From positions 1-41,239 of the forward strand of contig CAJUQY010000025.1 of the NCBI GenBank assembly GCA_910588815.1: a stretch of 41,239 nt of DNA. The letters are read 5' to 3'. Source of the stretch: an uncultured Lachnospiraceae bacterium. GTDB taxonomy: Bacteria > Bacillota > Clostridia > Lachnospirales > Lachnospiraceae. Made by a program: the position numbers and the translations under genes. How positions within the stretch are numbered: the first letter of the stretch is position 1; every line of letters begins with the position of its first letter. The notes under the pieces were generated by a model. The model had not been told where the DNA came from. It searched no databases and worked only from the letters and a program-made list of their open reading frames with translations. Positions 22,954 through 31,964 of the stretch are shown here, in pieces.

Positions 22954-24426
22954 TTATTTATTTTCCAGGTGGGTCATGCTGTCGACAGATTCCAGAAGCT
23001 GATTTTTCATGGCATGGAGCTTGGCCGACAGGTCGATGTGGGCCCGGTGGGGATTGATCAGGCGCTTCGCCTCGTCCCAGAGGGTGTCCAGTTCTTTTTT
23101 GCAGAAATCGCGGATCTCCATAACAGGAGCGGATTCATAGATGCATTCGCCCGCCCGGAATATCTGCACGGGAAGCTCACGGATGGTGTAGGTCTTCGGC
23201 GCCAGGTGTGTTTTTTTCCAGGTGTCTATGGGGTCGAACAACAGGAGCGGCTGGTCGTCGGAATATTCCTCGTCGACGAGAGCGATCAGGTCGGCGATCA
23301 TTTTTCCCGTGTCGGCGCCGTAAATGCGGTAGACTGTCTTGTTGCCCGGATTGGTGACCTTCTCCGTGTTTTCCGAAAGCTTGATCTTGGGAATGAACCC
23401 CCCGGTTTTTTCATCCTTTAAGGCCACCAGCTTATAGACGCCGCCGAAAGCCGGCCAGTCGCTGCTGGTGATCATATTGGTGCCGACTCCCCAGGAATTG
23501 ATGGCCGCGCCCTGGGTCTTTAAGCTGTTGATCAGGTTTTCGTCCAGGTCGCTGGAAGCGGAAATGATGGCGTCGCCAAAACCGGCGGCATCCAGCATTT
23601 TCTTGGCTTCTTTGGAAAGATAGGCCAAGTCGCCGCTGTCCAGGCGGATTCCGTAGCCCTTGAGAGGAATGCCCTCCGCTTTCATCTCATTAAAGACCCT
23701 GATGGCGTTGGGGACGCCGGAGCGGAGCGTATCATACGTATCCACCAGAAGAATGCAGGCGGTGGGATAAAGCTTCGCATAAGTGCGGAACGCGGTCAGT
23801 TCGTCGGGAAAGCTCATGATCCAGCTGTGGGCGTGGGTGCCTTTTACCGGAACGTCAAACATCTGTCCGGCCAGCACGTTGGAAGTGCCGATGCAGCCGC
23901 CGATCATAGCGGCTCTTGCGCCGTAAATACCTGCGTCCGGTCCCTGGGCGCGCCTCAGGCCAAACTCCATGATTCCGTCGCCCCGGGCCGCATGGACTAC
24001 GCGGGCAGTCTTGGTGGCGATGAGGCACTGATGGTTGATGATATTTAAAATGGCCGTCTCCACAAGCTGGGCCTCCATAATGGGGGCGATCACCTTGACC
24101 AGGGGCTCTCTGGGAAAGACCACGGTCCCTTCGGGGATGGCATAAATATCGCCGGAAAATCTGAAGTTCTGCAGATAATCCAGGAAATCCTCGTCAAAAA
24201 GTCCGGTATTTCTCAAATAACCGACTTCTGCTTCTCCGAAACGCAGATTTTTTACATAGTCAATGACCTGCTCCAGCCCGGCCATGACGGCGAAGCCATT
24301 GCCGCTGGGATTGATCCGGTAAAAAACGTCGAAAACTGCCGTCTGGTTCGCGTTTTCCTTAAAATATCCCTGCATCATGGTAAGCTCATACAGGTCGGTC
24401 ATCAGTGTCAGGTTTCTGGTGTCCAT
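22954..24426 (-). CDS. pncB: Nicotinate phosphoribosyltransferase
   Basis: This NAD salvage enzyme converts nicotinate and PRPP, with ATP hydrolysis, to nicotinate mononucleotide. At 490 residues it matches the long Gram-positive form. Family blocks are LMTDLYELTMMQGYF, FYRINPSGNGFAVMAGLEQ and FGLRRAQGPDAGIYGARA, then GTHAHSWIMSF and the LDSGDLAYLSKEAKKMLD segment. The minus-strand leader of about 95 nt holds two hairpins, and a SigA-like promoter lies at 24522-24549. Proximity to niaR suggests niacin-dependent repression. Confidence 0.95.
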   Translation of the reverse strand: MDTRNLTLMTDLYELTMMQGYFKENANQTAVFDVFYRINPSGNGFAVMAGLEQVIDYVKNLRFGEAEVGYLRNTGLFDEDFLDYLQNFRFSGDIYAIPEGTVVFPREPLVKVIAPIMEAQLVETAILNIINHQCLIATKTARVVHAARGDGIMEFGLRRAQGPDAGIYGARAAMIGGCIGTSNVLAGQMFDVPVKGTHAHSWIMSFPDELTAFRTYAKLYPTACILLVDTYDTLRSGVPNAIRVFNEMKAEGIPLKGYGIRLDSGDLAYLSKEAKKMLDAAGFGDAIISASSDLDENLINSLKTQGAAINSWGVGTNMITSSDWPAFGGVYKLVALKDEKTGGFIPKIKLSENTEKVTNPGNKTVYRIYGADTGKMIADLIALVDEEYSDDQPLLLFDPIDTWKKTHLAPKTYTIRELPVQIFRAGECIYESAPVMEIRDFCKKELDTLWDEAKRLINPHRAHIDLSAKLHAMKNQLLESVDSMTHLENK

Positions 24427-24439
24427 ACATTCTCCTTTC

Positions 24440-24509
24440 GGCCGGCTTTTATGTTCGGCCGGTCCGCGTTCTTCTTTGTGATATGGGAAGATCCCCGGGA
24501 TTTCCCATA
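24440..24509 (-). other. Two hairpins in the pncB leader
   Basis: On the minus-strand transcript, TATGGGAA/TTCCCATA (24482-24509) closes an inner paired ATCCC/GGGAT stem. A second element pairs 24440-24445 with 24456-24461 (CGGCCG each) directly before the ribosome binding site. Neither is followed by a U-tract. They could be a regulatory leader or binding sites; no known riboswitch class is recognised. Confidence 0.5.
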
Positions 24510-24521
24510 CAACCTACAGTT

Positions 24522-24549
24522 ATTATAGCATGATTTTGATTTTAAACAA
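24522..24549 (-). promoter_or_regulatory. pncB-plsC promoter
   Basis: Read on the minus strand, TTGTTT (24549-24544) and TATAAT (24527-24522) are 16 bp apart. The remainder of the gap 24427-24783 holds this promoter, the leader hairpins, a possible NiaR site and the leuB promoter. Confidence 0.55.
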
Positions 24550-24567
24550 GTAATACATCAAATATTT

Positions 24568-24582
24568 ACAGGTGACAAGACA
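24568..24582 (-). promoter_or_regulatory. Possible NiaR operator upstream of pncB
   Basis: The minus strand reads TGTCTTGTCACCTGT, close to the pattern with CACCTGT half-sites that I recall for Firmicute NiaR sites. It lies upstream of the -35 box rather than over it, which is atypical for a repressor. The call rests on recalled consensus and proximity to niaR. Confidence 0.25.
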
Positions 24583-24718
24583 ATGGGGGCGCGGCCGGCG
24601 GCACTGCATATGTAAAGCTATAATTTTGAATCATCCTGAAAAACCATTCTATAACGGAATGTTATATCAGAAATTCCTCTTTCGTATGGGTGGATTGCTG
24701 GAAAATGCCATGTACGGC

Positions 24719-24747
24719 TTGAAAAACAAAGAAAAATAGGATAGTAT
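24719..24747 (+). promoter_or_regulatory. leuB-ilvD-ilvB promoter
   Basis: TTGAAA (24719-24724) and TAGTAT (24742-24747) have 17-bp spacing, with a leader of about 30 nt. There is no room for a T-box or leader peptide attenuator, so amino-acid control would have to act by a repressor such as CodY. Confidence 0.5.
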
Positions 24748-24783
24748 AAAGGGTAATCGAAGAAAGAAGGAGAGAAAAGCCTT

Positions 24784-25869
24784 ATGAATTATCAGATTGC
24801 GGTGATTCCCGGCGACGGTATCGGGCCGGAGATCGTGACAGAGGCCATGAAGGCGCTTGACAGGGTCGGCGCCGTTTACGGCCATACATTTACATATAAA
24901 AAGCTGCTTATGGGCGGAGCGTCCATTGACGTCCACGGCGTACCCTTGACAGAGGAAACTCTGGCGGAGGCGAAGGCCAGCGATTCCGTTCTTTTAGGAG
25001 CCGTCGGAGGCAATGTGGGAAATTCCCGCTGGTACGACGGGCCGCCTGCCACAAGGCCGGAGGCGGGGCTTTTGGGAATCCGCAAAGGACTGGAATTATT
25101 TGCCAATATCCGTCCGGCCTGGCTTTATAAGGAGCTGGCGGATGCCTGCCCTCTGAAAAAAGAGATCATCGGCGACGGTTTTGACATGGTGATCATGCGG
25201 GAACTGACCGGGGGCCTTTACTTCGGGGAGCGAAAGACCGTGACGGAGAACGGCGTGAGAAAGGCCGTGGATACGCTGGTCTATGATGAAAACGAGATCC
25301 GCCGCATTGCCGTTAAGGCTTTCGAGATCGCCGGAAAACGTTCGAAGAAGCTGATCAGCGTCGACAAGGCCAATGTGCTGGATTCTTCCAGGCTCTGGAG
25401 AGCCGTGGTGGACGAGACGGCGAAGGATTATCCCGATATCGAAGTGAGCCATATGCTGGTGGACAATGCGGCCATGCAGCTTGTGATGAATCCGGGACAG
25501 TTTGACGTGGTGCTGACGGAGAATATGTTCGGCGATATCCTCTCCGACGAGGCCAGCGAGATCACAGGCTCCATCGGCATGCTGCCCTCGGCAAGCCTTG
25601 GAAAGACGAAGCTGGGGCTTTACGAGCCCAGCCACGGATCGGCGCCGGATATTGCGGGAAAGGACATTGCGAACCCGCTGGCGACGATTTTGTCGGCGGC
25701 CATGATGTTGCGGTATTCTTTTGATTTGGATAAAGAGGCCGACGCCGTGGAGGCGGCGGTTAAACAGGTGCTCACAGACGGGTACCGCACCGGCGACATT
25801 GCCTCGGAGGGCTGTAAACAGGTCGGCACGAAGGAAATGGGAAGCTTGGTGGCAGAAAGGATAAGGTGA
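24784..25869 (+). CDS. leuB: 3-isopropylmalate dehydrogenase
   Basis: LeuB oxidatively decarboxylates 3-isopropylmalate to 2-oxoisocaproate in leucine synthesis with NAD. The 361-residue length is standard. Motifs: VIPGDGIGPEIVTEAMKAL at the start, MRELTGGLYFGERK (substrate loop), FGDILSDEASEITGSIGMLP (metal and NAD site) and YEPSHGSAPDIAGKDIANP. The gene starts an apparent leuB-ilvD-ilvB operon, with only 6 bp to ilvD. leuA, leuC and leuD are not in the window, so leucine synthesis is split across the genome. Confidence 0.96.
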   Translation: MNYQIAVIPGDGIGPEIVTEAMKALDRVGAVYGHTFTYKKLLMGGASIDVHGVPLTEETLAEAKASDSVLLGAVGGNVGNSRWYDGPPATRPEAGLLGIRKGLELFANIRPAWLYKELADACPLKKEIIGDGFDMVIMRELTGGLYFGERKTVTENGVRKAVDTLVYDENEIRRIAVKAFEIAGKRSKKLISVDKANVLDSSRLWRAVVDETAKDYPDIEVSHMLVDNAAMQLVMNPGQFDVVLTENMFGDILSDEASEITGSIGMLPSASLGKTKLGLYEPSHGSAPDIAGKDIANPLATILSAAMMLRYSFDLDKEADAVEAAVKQVLTDGYRTGDIASEGCKQVGTKEMGSLVAERIR

Positions 25870-25875
25870 ACATAG

Positions 25876-27537
25876 ATGAGAAGTGATTCGGTAAAGAAGG
25901 GGATGCAGCAGGCGCCCCACAGATCGTTGTTTAATGCCCTTGGCTATACGGAGGAGGAGCTTGACAGACCACTTATCGGAATTGTCAGCTCTTATAATGA
26001 GATCGTGCCGGGACATATGAATCTGGATAAAATTGTGGCAGCGGTAAAACAGGGTGTCGCCATGGCGGGCGGAACGCCTGTCGTGTTTCCTGCCATTGCG
26101 GTCTGCGACGGCATTGCCATGGGCCATGTGGGAATGAAATACTCCCTGGTTACAAGAGATCTGATTGCGGATTCTACGGAATGCATGGCTCTGGCCCATC
26201 AGTTTGACGCCCTGGTCATGGTTCCCAACTGCGACAAGAATGTGCCGGGACTTCTGATGGCGGCGGCCAGGCTGAATATCCCGACGATCTTTGTCAGCGG
26301 CGGCCCCATGCTGGCGGGACGTGTCAAGGGGCAGAAGAGAAGCCTTTCCAGTATGTTTGAGGCGGTCGGTTCCTACAGCGCGGGAACCATGAGCGAGGAA
26401 GATGTAAGGGAATTTGAAAATAAGGTATGTCCCACCTGCGGTTCCTGCTCCGGCATGTATACGGCCAACAGCATGAACTGCCTGACAGAGGTGCTGGGCA
26501 TGGGACTTCCCGGAAACGGCACCATTCCCGCCGTATATTCGGAGAGGATCAAGCTGGCGAAGCATGCGGGCATGCAGATCATGGAGCTTTTGAAAAGGGA
26601 TATCAAACCCCGCGACATTATGACGGAGAAAGCATTTATGAATGCACTGACGGTGGATATGGCCCTTGGCTGCAGCACCAACAGTATGCTTCATCTTCCG
26701 GCCATTGCCCATGAGGCGGGCGTGGAGCTTAATGTGGATATTGCCAATGAGGTGAGCGCCAGAACTCCGAATCTGTGCCATCTGGCTCCGGCAGGCCCCA
26801 CTTATATGGAAGATTTGAATGAAGCCGGCGGCGTTTATGCCGTTATGAATGAACTGACAAAGAAAGATTTATTATATACGGATCTGATCACTGTTACGGG
26901 AAAGACCGTCGGAGAAAATATTTCCGGCTGTGAGATCCGGGATAAAGAAGTGATCCGTCCTCTGGACAATCCTTACAGTGAAACAGGCGGACTTGCGATC
27001 CTGAAAGGCAACATTGCCCCCGATTCCGGCGTGGTGAAGCGCTCGGCGGTGGTGCCGGAGATGATGAAGCACGAAGGCCCGGCCAGAGTCTTTGACTGTG
27101 AGGAAGACGCCATTGCCGCCATCAAGGGCGGAAAGATCGTGGCGGGCGACGTGGTGGTGATTCGCTATGAGGGGCCCAAGGGCGGCCCCGGCATGAGAGA
27201 GATGTTAAATCCCACCTCTGCCATTGCAGGCATGGGACTTGGCTCCAGCGTGGCCCTGATCACCGACGGACGGTTTTCCGGAGCCTCCAGGGGAGCCTCT
27301 ATCGGCCATGTGTCGCCGGAGGCAGCGGTGGGCGGCCCCATTGCCCTGATTGAGGAGGGCGATATCATTGCCATTGATATTGACGCCTGTACGCTGAACG
27401 TGAAGGTGCCCGACGAAGAGCTGGCGGCAAGAAAGGCAAAATGGCAGCCCAGAGAGCCGAAGATCACCAGCGGTTATCTGGCGCGGTATGCGAATCTTGT
27501 GACTTCCGGAAACAGAGGAGCGATACTCGAGGGATAA
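25876..27537 (+). CDS. ilvD: Dihydroxy-acid dehydratase
   Basis: IlvD dehydrates 2,3-dihydroxy-isovalerate and -methylvalerate to the keto acids of valine and isoleucine, using an Fe-S cluster. The 553-residue protein has the cluster cysteines in NCDKNVPG and CPTCGSCSGMYTANSMNC, with DGRFSGASRGASIGHVSPEA and GPKGGPGMREML near the end. The ATG follows the leuB stop by 6 bp. It ends directly before ilvB. These enzymes are oxygen-sensitive, in line with an anaerobic host. Confidence 0.96.
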   Translation: MRSDSVKKGMQQAPHRSLFNALGYTEEELDRPLIGIVSSYNEIVPGHMNLDKIVAAVKQGVAMAGGTPVVFPAIAVCDGIAMGHVGMKYSLVTRDLIADSTECMALAHQFDALVMVPNCDKNVPGLLMAAARLNIPTIFVSGGPMLAGRVKGQKRSLSSMFEAVGSYSAGTMSEEDVREFENKVCPTCGSCSGMYTANSMNCLTEVLGMGLPGNGTIPAVYSERIKLAKHAGMQIMELLKRDIKPRDIMTEKAFMNALTVDMALGCSTNSMLHLPAIAHEAGVELNVDIANEVSARTPNLCHLAPAGPTYMEDLNEAGGVYAVMNELTKKDLLYTDLITVTGKTVGENISGCEIRDKEVIRPLDNPYSETGGLAILKGNIAPDSGVVKRSAVVPEMMKHEGPARVFDCEEDAIAAIKGGKIVAGDVVVIRYEGPKGGPGMREMLNPTSAIAGMGLGSSVALITDGRFSGASRGASIGHVSPEAAVGGPIALIEEGDIIAIDIDACTLNVKVPDEELAARKAKWQPREPKITSGYLARYANLVTSGNRGAILEG

Positions 27538-27555
27538 ATGAGAGGAGAAAACAAT

Positions 27556-29241
27556 ATGAAATTAACAGGTGCGGAAATTGTGGTGGAGTGCCTGAAGGAG
27601 CAGGGTGTGGACACGGTGTTCGGCTATCCCGGCGGTACGATCCTGAACATTTATGACGCGTTATATAAGCATTCCGATGAAATTCATCATATTCTGACGT
27701 CCCATGAGCAGGGGGCGTCCCATGCGGCCGACGGCTATGCCAGGGCCACTGGAAAGGTGGGGGTCTGCCTGGCCACCTCCGGTCCGGGAGCAACCAATCT
27801 GGTGACGGGGATCGCCACGGCTCAGATGGATTCCGTTCCCATGGTGGCCATTACGGCCAACGTGGCGGTGAACCTTCTTGGAAGGGACACCTTCCAGGAG
27901 GTGGACATTGCCGGAGTGGTAATGCCCATCACCAAGCACAGCTTTATCGTCAAGGACGTGACGAAGCTGGCGGAGACAATCCGCAGGGCTTTCCGCATTG
28001 CGGCAGAGGGACGTCCCGGCCCGGTGCTGGTGGACGTTACCAAGGACGTGACGGCTGCGGAGACGGAGTATACGCCGGCAAAGCCTTCCCCTGTTCTGAC
28101 AAAGGTGAATACCATCAAGGAAGAAGCCGTTGACAGGGCGGTGGAATTGATCGAGAAGTCGAAACGTCCCTATATCTTTGTGGGCGGCGGCGTGAGTATC
28201 GCGGGCGCTTCTGCGGAACTGATGGAGTTCGTGGAAAAAGTGGACGCTCCGGTGGCAGATACGCTCATGGGCAAGGGCGCTTTCCCAGGGGAGCATGAGC
28301 GCTATACCGGAATGGCCGGTATGCACGGGACGAAGACCTCCAACCTGGGAATTACGAAGAGTGACCTCCTGATCGCCATCGGTGCCAGATTCAGCGACCG
28401 GGTGACGGGAAATACGAAGCGGTTCGCGAGGGACGCGAAGGTGCTTCATATTGATGTAGATGCGGCGGAGATCAATAAGAATATTTCCAGTGACGTATCC
28501 ATAGTGGGGGATGCGAAGGCAGTGCTTAAGATCTTAAACGAGCGGCTGACGAAGCAGGACCATCATGAATGGGTATCAGAGATCGAGTCCATGAAGGAGC
28601 GGCATCCGCTGACCTATCCTCAAGATATGCTGACTGCTCCCTATGTGATCGAGACTTTATACAAGATGACCAACGGTGATGCGGTCATTACCACCGACGT
28701 GGGACAGCATCAGATGTGGGCGGCTCAGTTCTATAAATATAAAGAGCCCAGGACCTTTATCACTTCCGGCGGCCTTGGCACCATGGGCTACGGCCTGGGA
28801 GCCGCCATGGGGGCAAAGGTGGGACGTCCGGATAAGATGGTGTTCAACATTGCCGGAGACGGCTGCTTCAGAATGAACATGAACGAGCTGGCGACGGCAG
28901 TCCGCTCGGATATTCCGGTGATCGAGATCGTCATCAACAATCATGTGCTGGGCATGGTGAGACAGTGGCAGACCCTGTTCTACGGAAAGCGTTATTCTTC
29001 CACGATCCTTCAGGATAAGACGGATTTCGTGAAAGTGGCAGAAGCTATGGGAGCGAAGGGAATCCGGGTGACGAAGAAGGAAGAGGTGGAGCCGGCCATC
29101 CGGGAGGCCATGGCGGCAGGATGCCCCGTGGTCATCGACGTACAGGTCGACTGTGACGACAAGGTGTTTCCCATGGTTGCGCCGGGCGGAGCCATTGAGG
29201 AGGCTTTCAATCAGGAGGATCTGGACGCAAAGAAAGCCTGA
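27556..29241 (+). CDS. ilvB: Acetolactate synthase large subunit
   Basis: This ThDP-dependent enzyme condenses pyruvate with pyruvate or 2-oxobutyrate, the first common step of branched-chain amino acid synthesis. The 561-residue protein has FGYPGGTILNIYDAL and SHEQGASHAADGYARATGK (with the catalytic Glu in HEQ). The ThDP site is GDGCFRMNMNELATAVR then NNHVLGMVRQWQ. I use the ATG at 27556 because GAGGAG lies between it and the earlier ATG at 27538. No regulatory small subunit (ilvN) gene follows, so it is elsewhere or absent. Confidence 0.95.
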   Translation: MKLTGAEIVVECLKEQGVDTVFGYPGGTILNIYDALYKHSDEIHHILTSHEQGASHAADGYARATGKVGVCLATSGPGATNLVTGIATAQMDSVPMVAITANVAVNLLGRDTFQEVDIAGVVMPITKHSFIVKDVTKLAETIRRAFRIAAEGRPGPVLVDVTKDVTAAETEYTPAKPSPVLTKVNTIKEEAVDRAVELIEKSKRPYIFVGGGVSIAGASAELMEFVEKVDAPVADTLMGKGAFPGEHERYTGMAGMHGTKTSNLGITKSDLLIAIGARFSDRVTGNTKRFARDAKVLHIDVDAAEINKNISSDVSIVGDAKAVLKILNERLTKQDHHEWVSEIESMKERHPLTYPQDMLTAPYVIETLYKMTNGDAVITTDVGQHQMWAAQFYKYKEPRTFITSGGLGTMGYGLGAAMGAKVGRPDKMVFNIAGDGCFRMNMNELATAVRSDIPVIEIVINNHVLGMVRQWQTLFYGKRYSSTILQDKTDFVKVAEAMGAKGIRVTKKEEVEPAIREAMAAGCPVVIDVQVDCDDKVFPMVAPGGAIEEAFNQEDLDAKKA

Positions 29242-29269
29242 AGCCGGCTTTAGACAGGAAAAAGCGTAC

Positions 29270-29353
29270 AGTGAACGACAATATAATTGGTCGTTGACTA
29301 TAAAAACAGTAAAAATGTTAAAAATTTGACCGGGTGGCTTTACAGCCGCCCGG
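29270..29353 (+). terminator. Two hairpins after ilvB, probable terminator region
   Basis: AGTGAACGAC (29270-29279) pairs with GTCGTTGACT (29290-29299) with one G-G mismatch and is followed by an A-rich stretch. CCGGGTGGCT (29330-29339) pairs with AGCCGCCCGG (29344-29353), followed by CCTTTGT, a weak U-tract. The second hairpin is the better terminator candidate. A TATACT at 29363-29368 just after it may be the serC -10 box. Confidence 0.5.
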
Positions 29354-29406
29354 CCTTTGTACTATACTAATACAGTGTTGTCTATCGGCGCAAAATGGCG
29401 TTTGAT

Positions 29407-29426
29407 TTCGGGCGGAAGAGCCCGAA
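29407..29426 (+). other. Small hairpin next to the serC ribosome binding site
   Basis: TTCGGGC (29407-29413) pairs with GCCCGAA (29420-29426) over a GGAAGA loop, ending a few bases before AAGGAGG. It could modulate serC translation initiation or stabilise the mRNA end. Confidence 0.5.
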
Positions 29427-29444
29427 TTGAAGGAGGATCAGAAT

Positions 29445-30554
29445 ATGAGCAGAGTATATAATTTTTCCGCCGGTCCCGCGGCGCTTCCGGAGGAGGTTTT
29501 AAAGGAAGCGGCCGCAGAGATGCTGGACTATGAAGGAACAGGAATGTCCGTGATGGAGATGAGCCACCGTTCCAAGACTTATGACAAGATCATTAAGGAC
29601 GCGGAACAGGATTTAAGAGACCTGATGGGGATTCCGGACAATTACAAGGTATTGTTTTTGCAGGGAGGGGCGCACCTGCAGTTCGCCATGGTGCCTATGA
29701 ATTTTATGAAGAAGGGCACGGCTGACTATATCGTGACCGGAAGCTGGGCGAAGAAGGCCTGGAAGGAGGCGGCCAAATACGGAAAGGCCAACTGTATTGC
29801 TTCCAGTGAGGACCGGAATTTTAACTATATTCCCGACTGCTCCGATCTTCCTGTCAGCGAGGATGCGGATTACGTCTATATCTGTCAGAACAATACCATT
29901 TACGGGACTCAGTTCCATACCCTTCCCAACACCAAAGGGAAGACGCTGGTGTCGGATGTATCCTCCTGCTTTCTGGCGGAGCCCATTGATGTGGAGAAAT
30001 ACGGCATGATCTATGGAGGCGTTCAGAAAAATGTCGGACCGGCCGGCGTGGTGATCGCTATTATACGGGAAGATCTGATCACGGAAGAGGTTTATCCCGG
30101 AACGCCCACTATGCTTCAGTACAAAACCCATGCGGACAGTGCGTCCCTTTACAATACGCCGCCGGCTTACGGGATTTACATCTGCGGCAAGGTGTTCAAG
30201 TGGTTAAAGAAGATGGGCGGCCTTGAGGCCATGAAGGAGCGCAATGAGAAAAAGGCGGCGCTGCTTTACGGCTATTTGGACGGGAGCGGGCTCTTTAGGC
30301 CCACGGTCACGGACAGGGCTTCCCGTTCCTATATGAACGTGGATTTTGTGACAGGTGATAAGGAGCTGGACGCGGAGTTTGTGAAGGCGGCGGAGGCCGC
30401 AGGATTTTCCGGGCTCAAGGGCCACAGGAGCGTCGGCGGGATGCGGGCCAGTATCTACAATGCGGTGACTGTCGAGGCGGTGGAGGCTTTGGTTCAATTT
30501 ATGAAAAACTTTGAAAAGACACATATAGCCAACGGCGAAAAGAGCTGCCCCTGA
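29445..30554 (+). CDS. serC: Phosphoserine aminotransferase
   Basis: SerC transaminates 3-phosphohydroxypyruvate with glutamate to phosphoserine, and can serve in pyridoxal phosphate synthesis. The 369-residue PLP enzyme begins MSRVYNFSAGPAALPEEVL. It has SHRSKTYDKII and FLQGGAHLQFAMVPMN, and the PLP lysine in YGGVQKNVGPAGV. RSVGGMRASIYNAVTVEAVE ends the domain. The ATG at 29445 follows AAGGAGG; an in-frame TTG at 29427 precedes that site and is unlikely. serA follows after a 165-bp gap that holds a dispersed repeat. Confidence 0.96.
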   Translation: MSRVYNFSAGPAALPEEVLKEAAAEMLDYEGTGMSVMEMSHRSKTYDKIIKDAEQDLRDLMGIPDNYKVLFLQGGAHLQFAMVPMNFMKKGTADYIVTGSWAKKAWKEAAKYGKANCIASSEDRNFNYIPDCSDLPVSEDADYVYICQNNTIYGTQFHTLPNTKGKTLVSDVSSCFLAEPIDVEKYGMIYGGVQKNVGPAGVVIAIIREDLITEEVYPGTPTMLQYKTHADSASLYNTPPAYGIYICGKVFKWLKKMGGLEAMKERNEKKAALLYGYLDGSGLFRPTVTDRASRSYMNVDFVTGDKELDAEFVKAAEAAGFSGLKGHRSVGGMRASIYNAVTVEAVEALVQFMKNFEKTHIANGEKSCP

Positions 30555-30573
30555 TTATAGCCCCTCCGGGGAG

Positions 30574-30634
30574 GCGCACGATTTTGTAAGGTAAATACTG
30601 CGCTTTAACACAGCAAAAATCGACGCAGTGAACG
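30574..30634 (-). repeat. Dispersed intergenic repeat, copy B
   Basis: This is the reverse complement of the element at 13361-13423, with about 85% identity by eye. It lies between serC and serA. One end merges with the hairpin at 30626-30661, as copy A abuts a hairpin at 13424-13454. Confidence 0.7.
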
Positions 30635-30661
30635 TCAAAAGGAAGACTTTGACGTTCACTG
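30626..30661. repeat. 14-bp perfect inverted repeat between serC and serA
   Basis: CAGTGAACGTCAAA (30626-30639) pairs perfectly with TTTGACGTTCACTG (30648-30661) over an 8-nt loop. No U-tract follows. The arm start AGTGAACG also occurs in the hairpin at 29270, suggesting a related repeat family. Confidence 0.75.
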
Positions 30662-30719
30662 TAGAAATGAAAGGCCCCTGCCTTAGGGCAGGTTGCGGGA
30701 CATCGTGGAGGAGAAGAGA

Positions 30720-31886
30720 ATGAAAAGAAAGATTCACTGCCTGAATCCGATCTCAAAAAAAGGACTCAGGCTGTTGTCGGAAGAGTATGAACTGACGGAG
30801 CAGTTTGAGGAGGCGGAGGGCATTCTGGTGCGGAGCGCTTCCATGCATGAGATGGAGCTTCCAAAAGGTCTGGAGGCTGTCGCCAGGGCCGGAGCCGGGG
30901 TCAACAACATTCCCCTGGAGAAATGTACGGAGAAGGGAATCGTGGTCTTTAATACGCCCGGAGCCAATGCCAACGGGGTGAAGGAGCTGGTGGTGGCAGG
31001 TATGCTGATGGCGGCCAGGGACATCCGCGGCGGTATCGAGTGGGTGGAGCAGAACAAAGACGATTCCAACATCAGCAGGGATATGGAGAAGAGCAAGAAG
31101 ATGTTTGCCGGGACGGAGATCATGGGCAAGCGTCTTGGCGTGGTCGGCCTGGGAGCCATCGGTGTCCGGGTGGCCAATGCGGCGGCGGATCTTGGCATGA
31201 GAGTTTACGGCTATGACCCTTTCCTCTCGGTGGATGCGGCCTGGCAGATGACTCCATTTATCAAGCATGTGACCAACCTCGATGAGATCTATAAGAAGTG
31301 TGATTATATTACGGTGCATGTGCCGCTTCTTGACAGCACCAGGGGAATGATCAATAAGGAGGCCTTTGCCAAAATGAAGGACGGCGTGGTTATTTTAAAT
31401 TATGCCCGCGACCTTCTGGTCAACGACGACGATATGCTGGAGGCTCTTAAGAGCGGAAAGGTCCACCGTTACATGACGGATTTCCCCAATCCCAAGGTGA
31501 CTCATATGCCCGGCGTCATTGCGACTCCCCACCTGGGAGCCTCCACGGCGGAGTCGGAGGATAACTGCGCAGAGATGGCGGTCAAGGAGCTGATGACGTA
31601 TCTGGAGACAGGTTCTATCCGCAATTCGGTAAACTACCCTTCCTGTGAGATGCCTCCCTGCAGAGGAGCCTGCCGCTTGTGTATCTTCAACGTGAATAAG
31701 CCCAATATGATCGGGCAGTTTGCGTCTGTGCTGGCGGAGGAGGGGGTCAATATCCCCGACATGCAGAACAAGAGCAGGGGCGAGGTGGCGTACACCATCA
31801 TGGATGCCGATCAGGAGGTGCCAAAACGTGTCATCGACCGTTTGCTGGCGATTGACGGCGTGTATAAGGTGCGGATCATCAAATAG
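30720..31886 (+). CDS. serA: D-3-phosphoglycerate dehydrogenase with ACT domain
   Basis: SerA oxidises 3-phosphoglycerate to 3-phosphohydroxypyruvate, the first step of serine synthesis. The 388-residue protein has the NAD fold LGVVGLGAIGVRVANAAADL and the catalytic Arg in NYARDLLVNDDD. The active His is in ATPHLGAST. A C-terminal ACT domain (about 318-388; NKPNMIGQFASVLAEEGVNI) probably senses serine. The usual catalytic Glu in the EP motif appears replaced in TDFPNPKV. A linker holds four cysteines, C309, C314, C318 and C321. The ATG has GGAGGAG upstream. Confidence 0.92.
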   Translation: MKRKIHCLNPISKKGLRLLSEEYELTEQFEEAEGILVRSASMHEMELPKGLEAVARAGAGVNNIPLEKCTEKGIVVFNTPGANANGVKELVVAGMLMAARDIRGGIEWVEQNKDDSNISRDMEKSKKMFAGTEIMGKRLGVVGLGAIGVRVANAAADLGMRVYGYDPFLSVDAAWQMTPFIKHVTNLDEIYKKCDYITVHVPLLDSTRGMINKEAFAKMKDGVVILNYARDLLVNDDDMLEALKSGKVHRYMTDFPNPKVTHMPGVIATPHLGASTAESEDNCAEMAVKELMTYLETGSIRNSVNYPSCEMPPCRGACRLCIFNVNKPNMIGQFASVLAEEGVNIPDMQNKSRGEVAYTIMDADQEVPKRVIDRLLAIDGVYKVRIIK

Positions 31887-31964
31887 AAGAATACGAATGA
31901 GATATGGAAAGCTCTGCGGCTGCCGTTCGGGTGGCGGCAGGGCTTTCGGAGTAAGGAGAAAGTT

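Noticed and set aside
22321..23421. A 366-codon plus-strand open frame opposite plsC and pncB
   Set aside because: It is antisense to two well-supported genes and has shadow-type composition.
24719..24783. T-box or peptide-leader attenuator before leuB
   Set aside because: The leader is only about 30 nt, with no T-box sequence, leader peptide or terminator.
25096..26781. A 561-codon open frame on the minus strand opposite leuB and ilvD
   Set aside because: It lies fully antisense to two clear enzymes, is rich in His, Arg and Gln as expected for a shadow frame, and has no recognisable domain.
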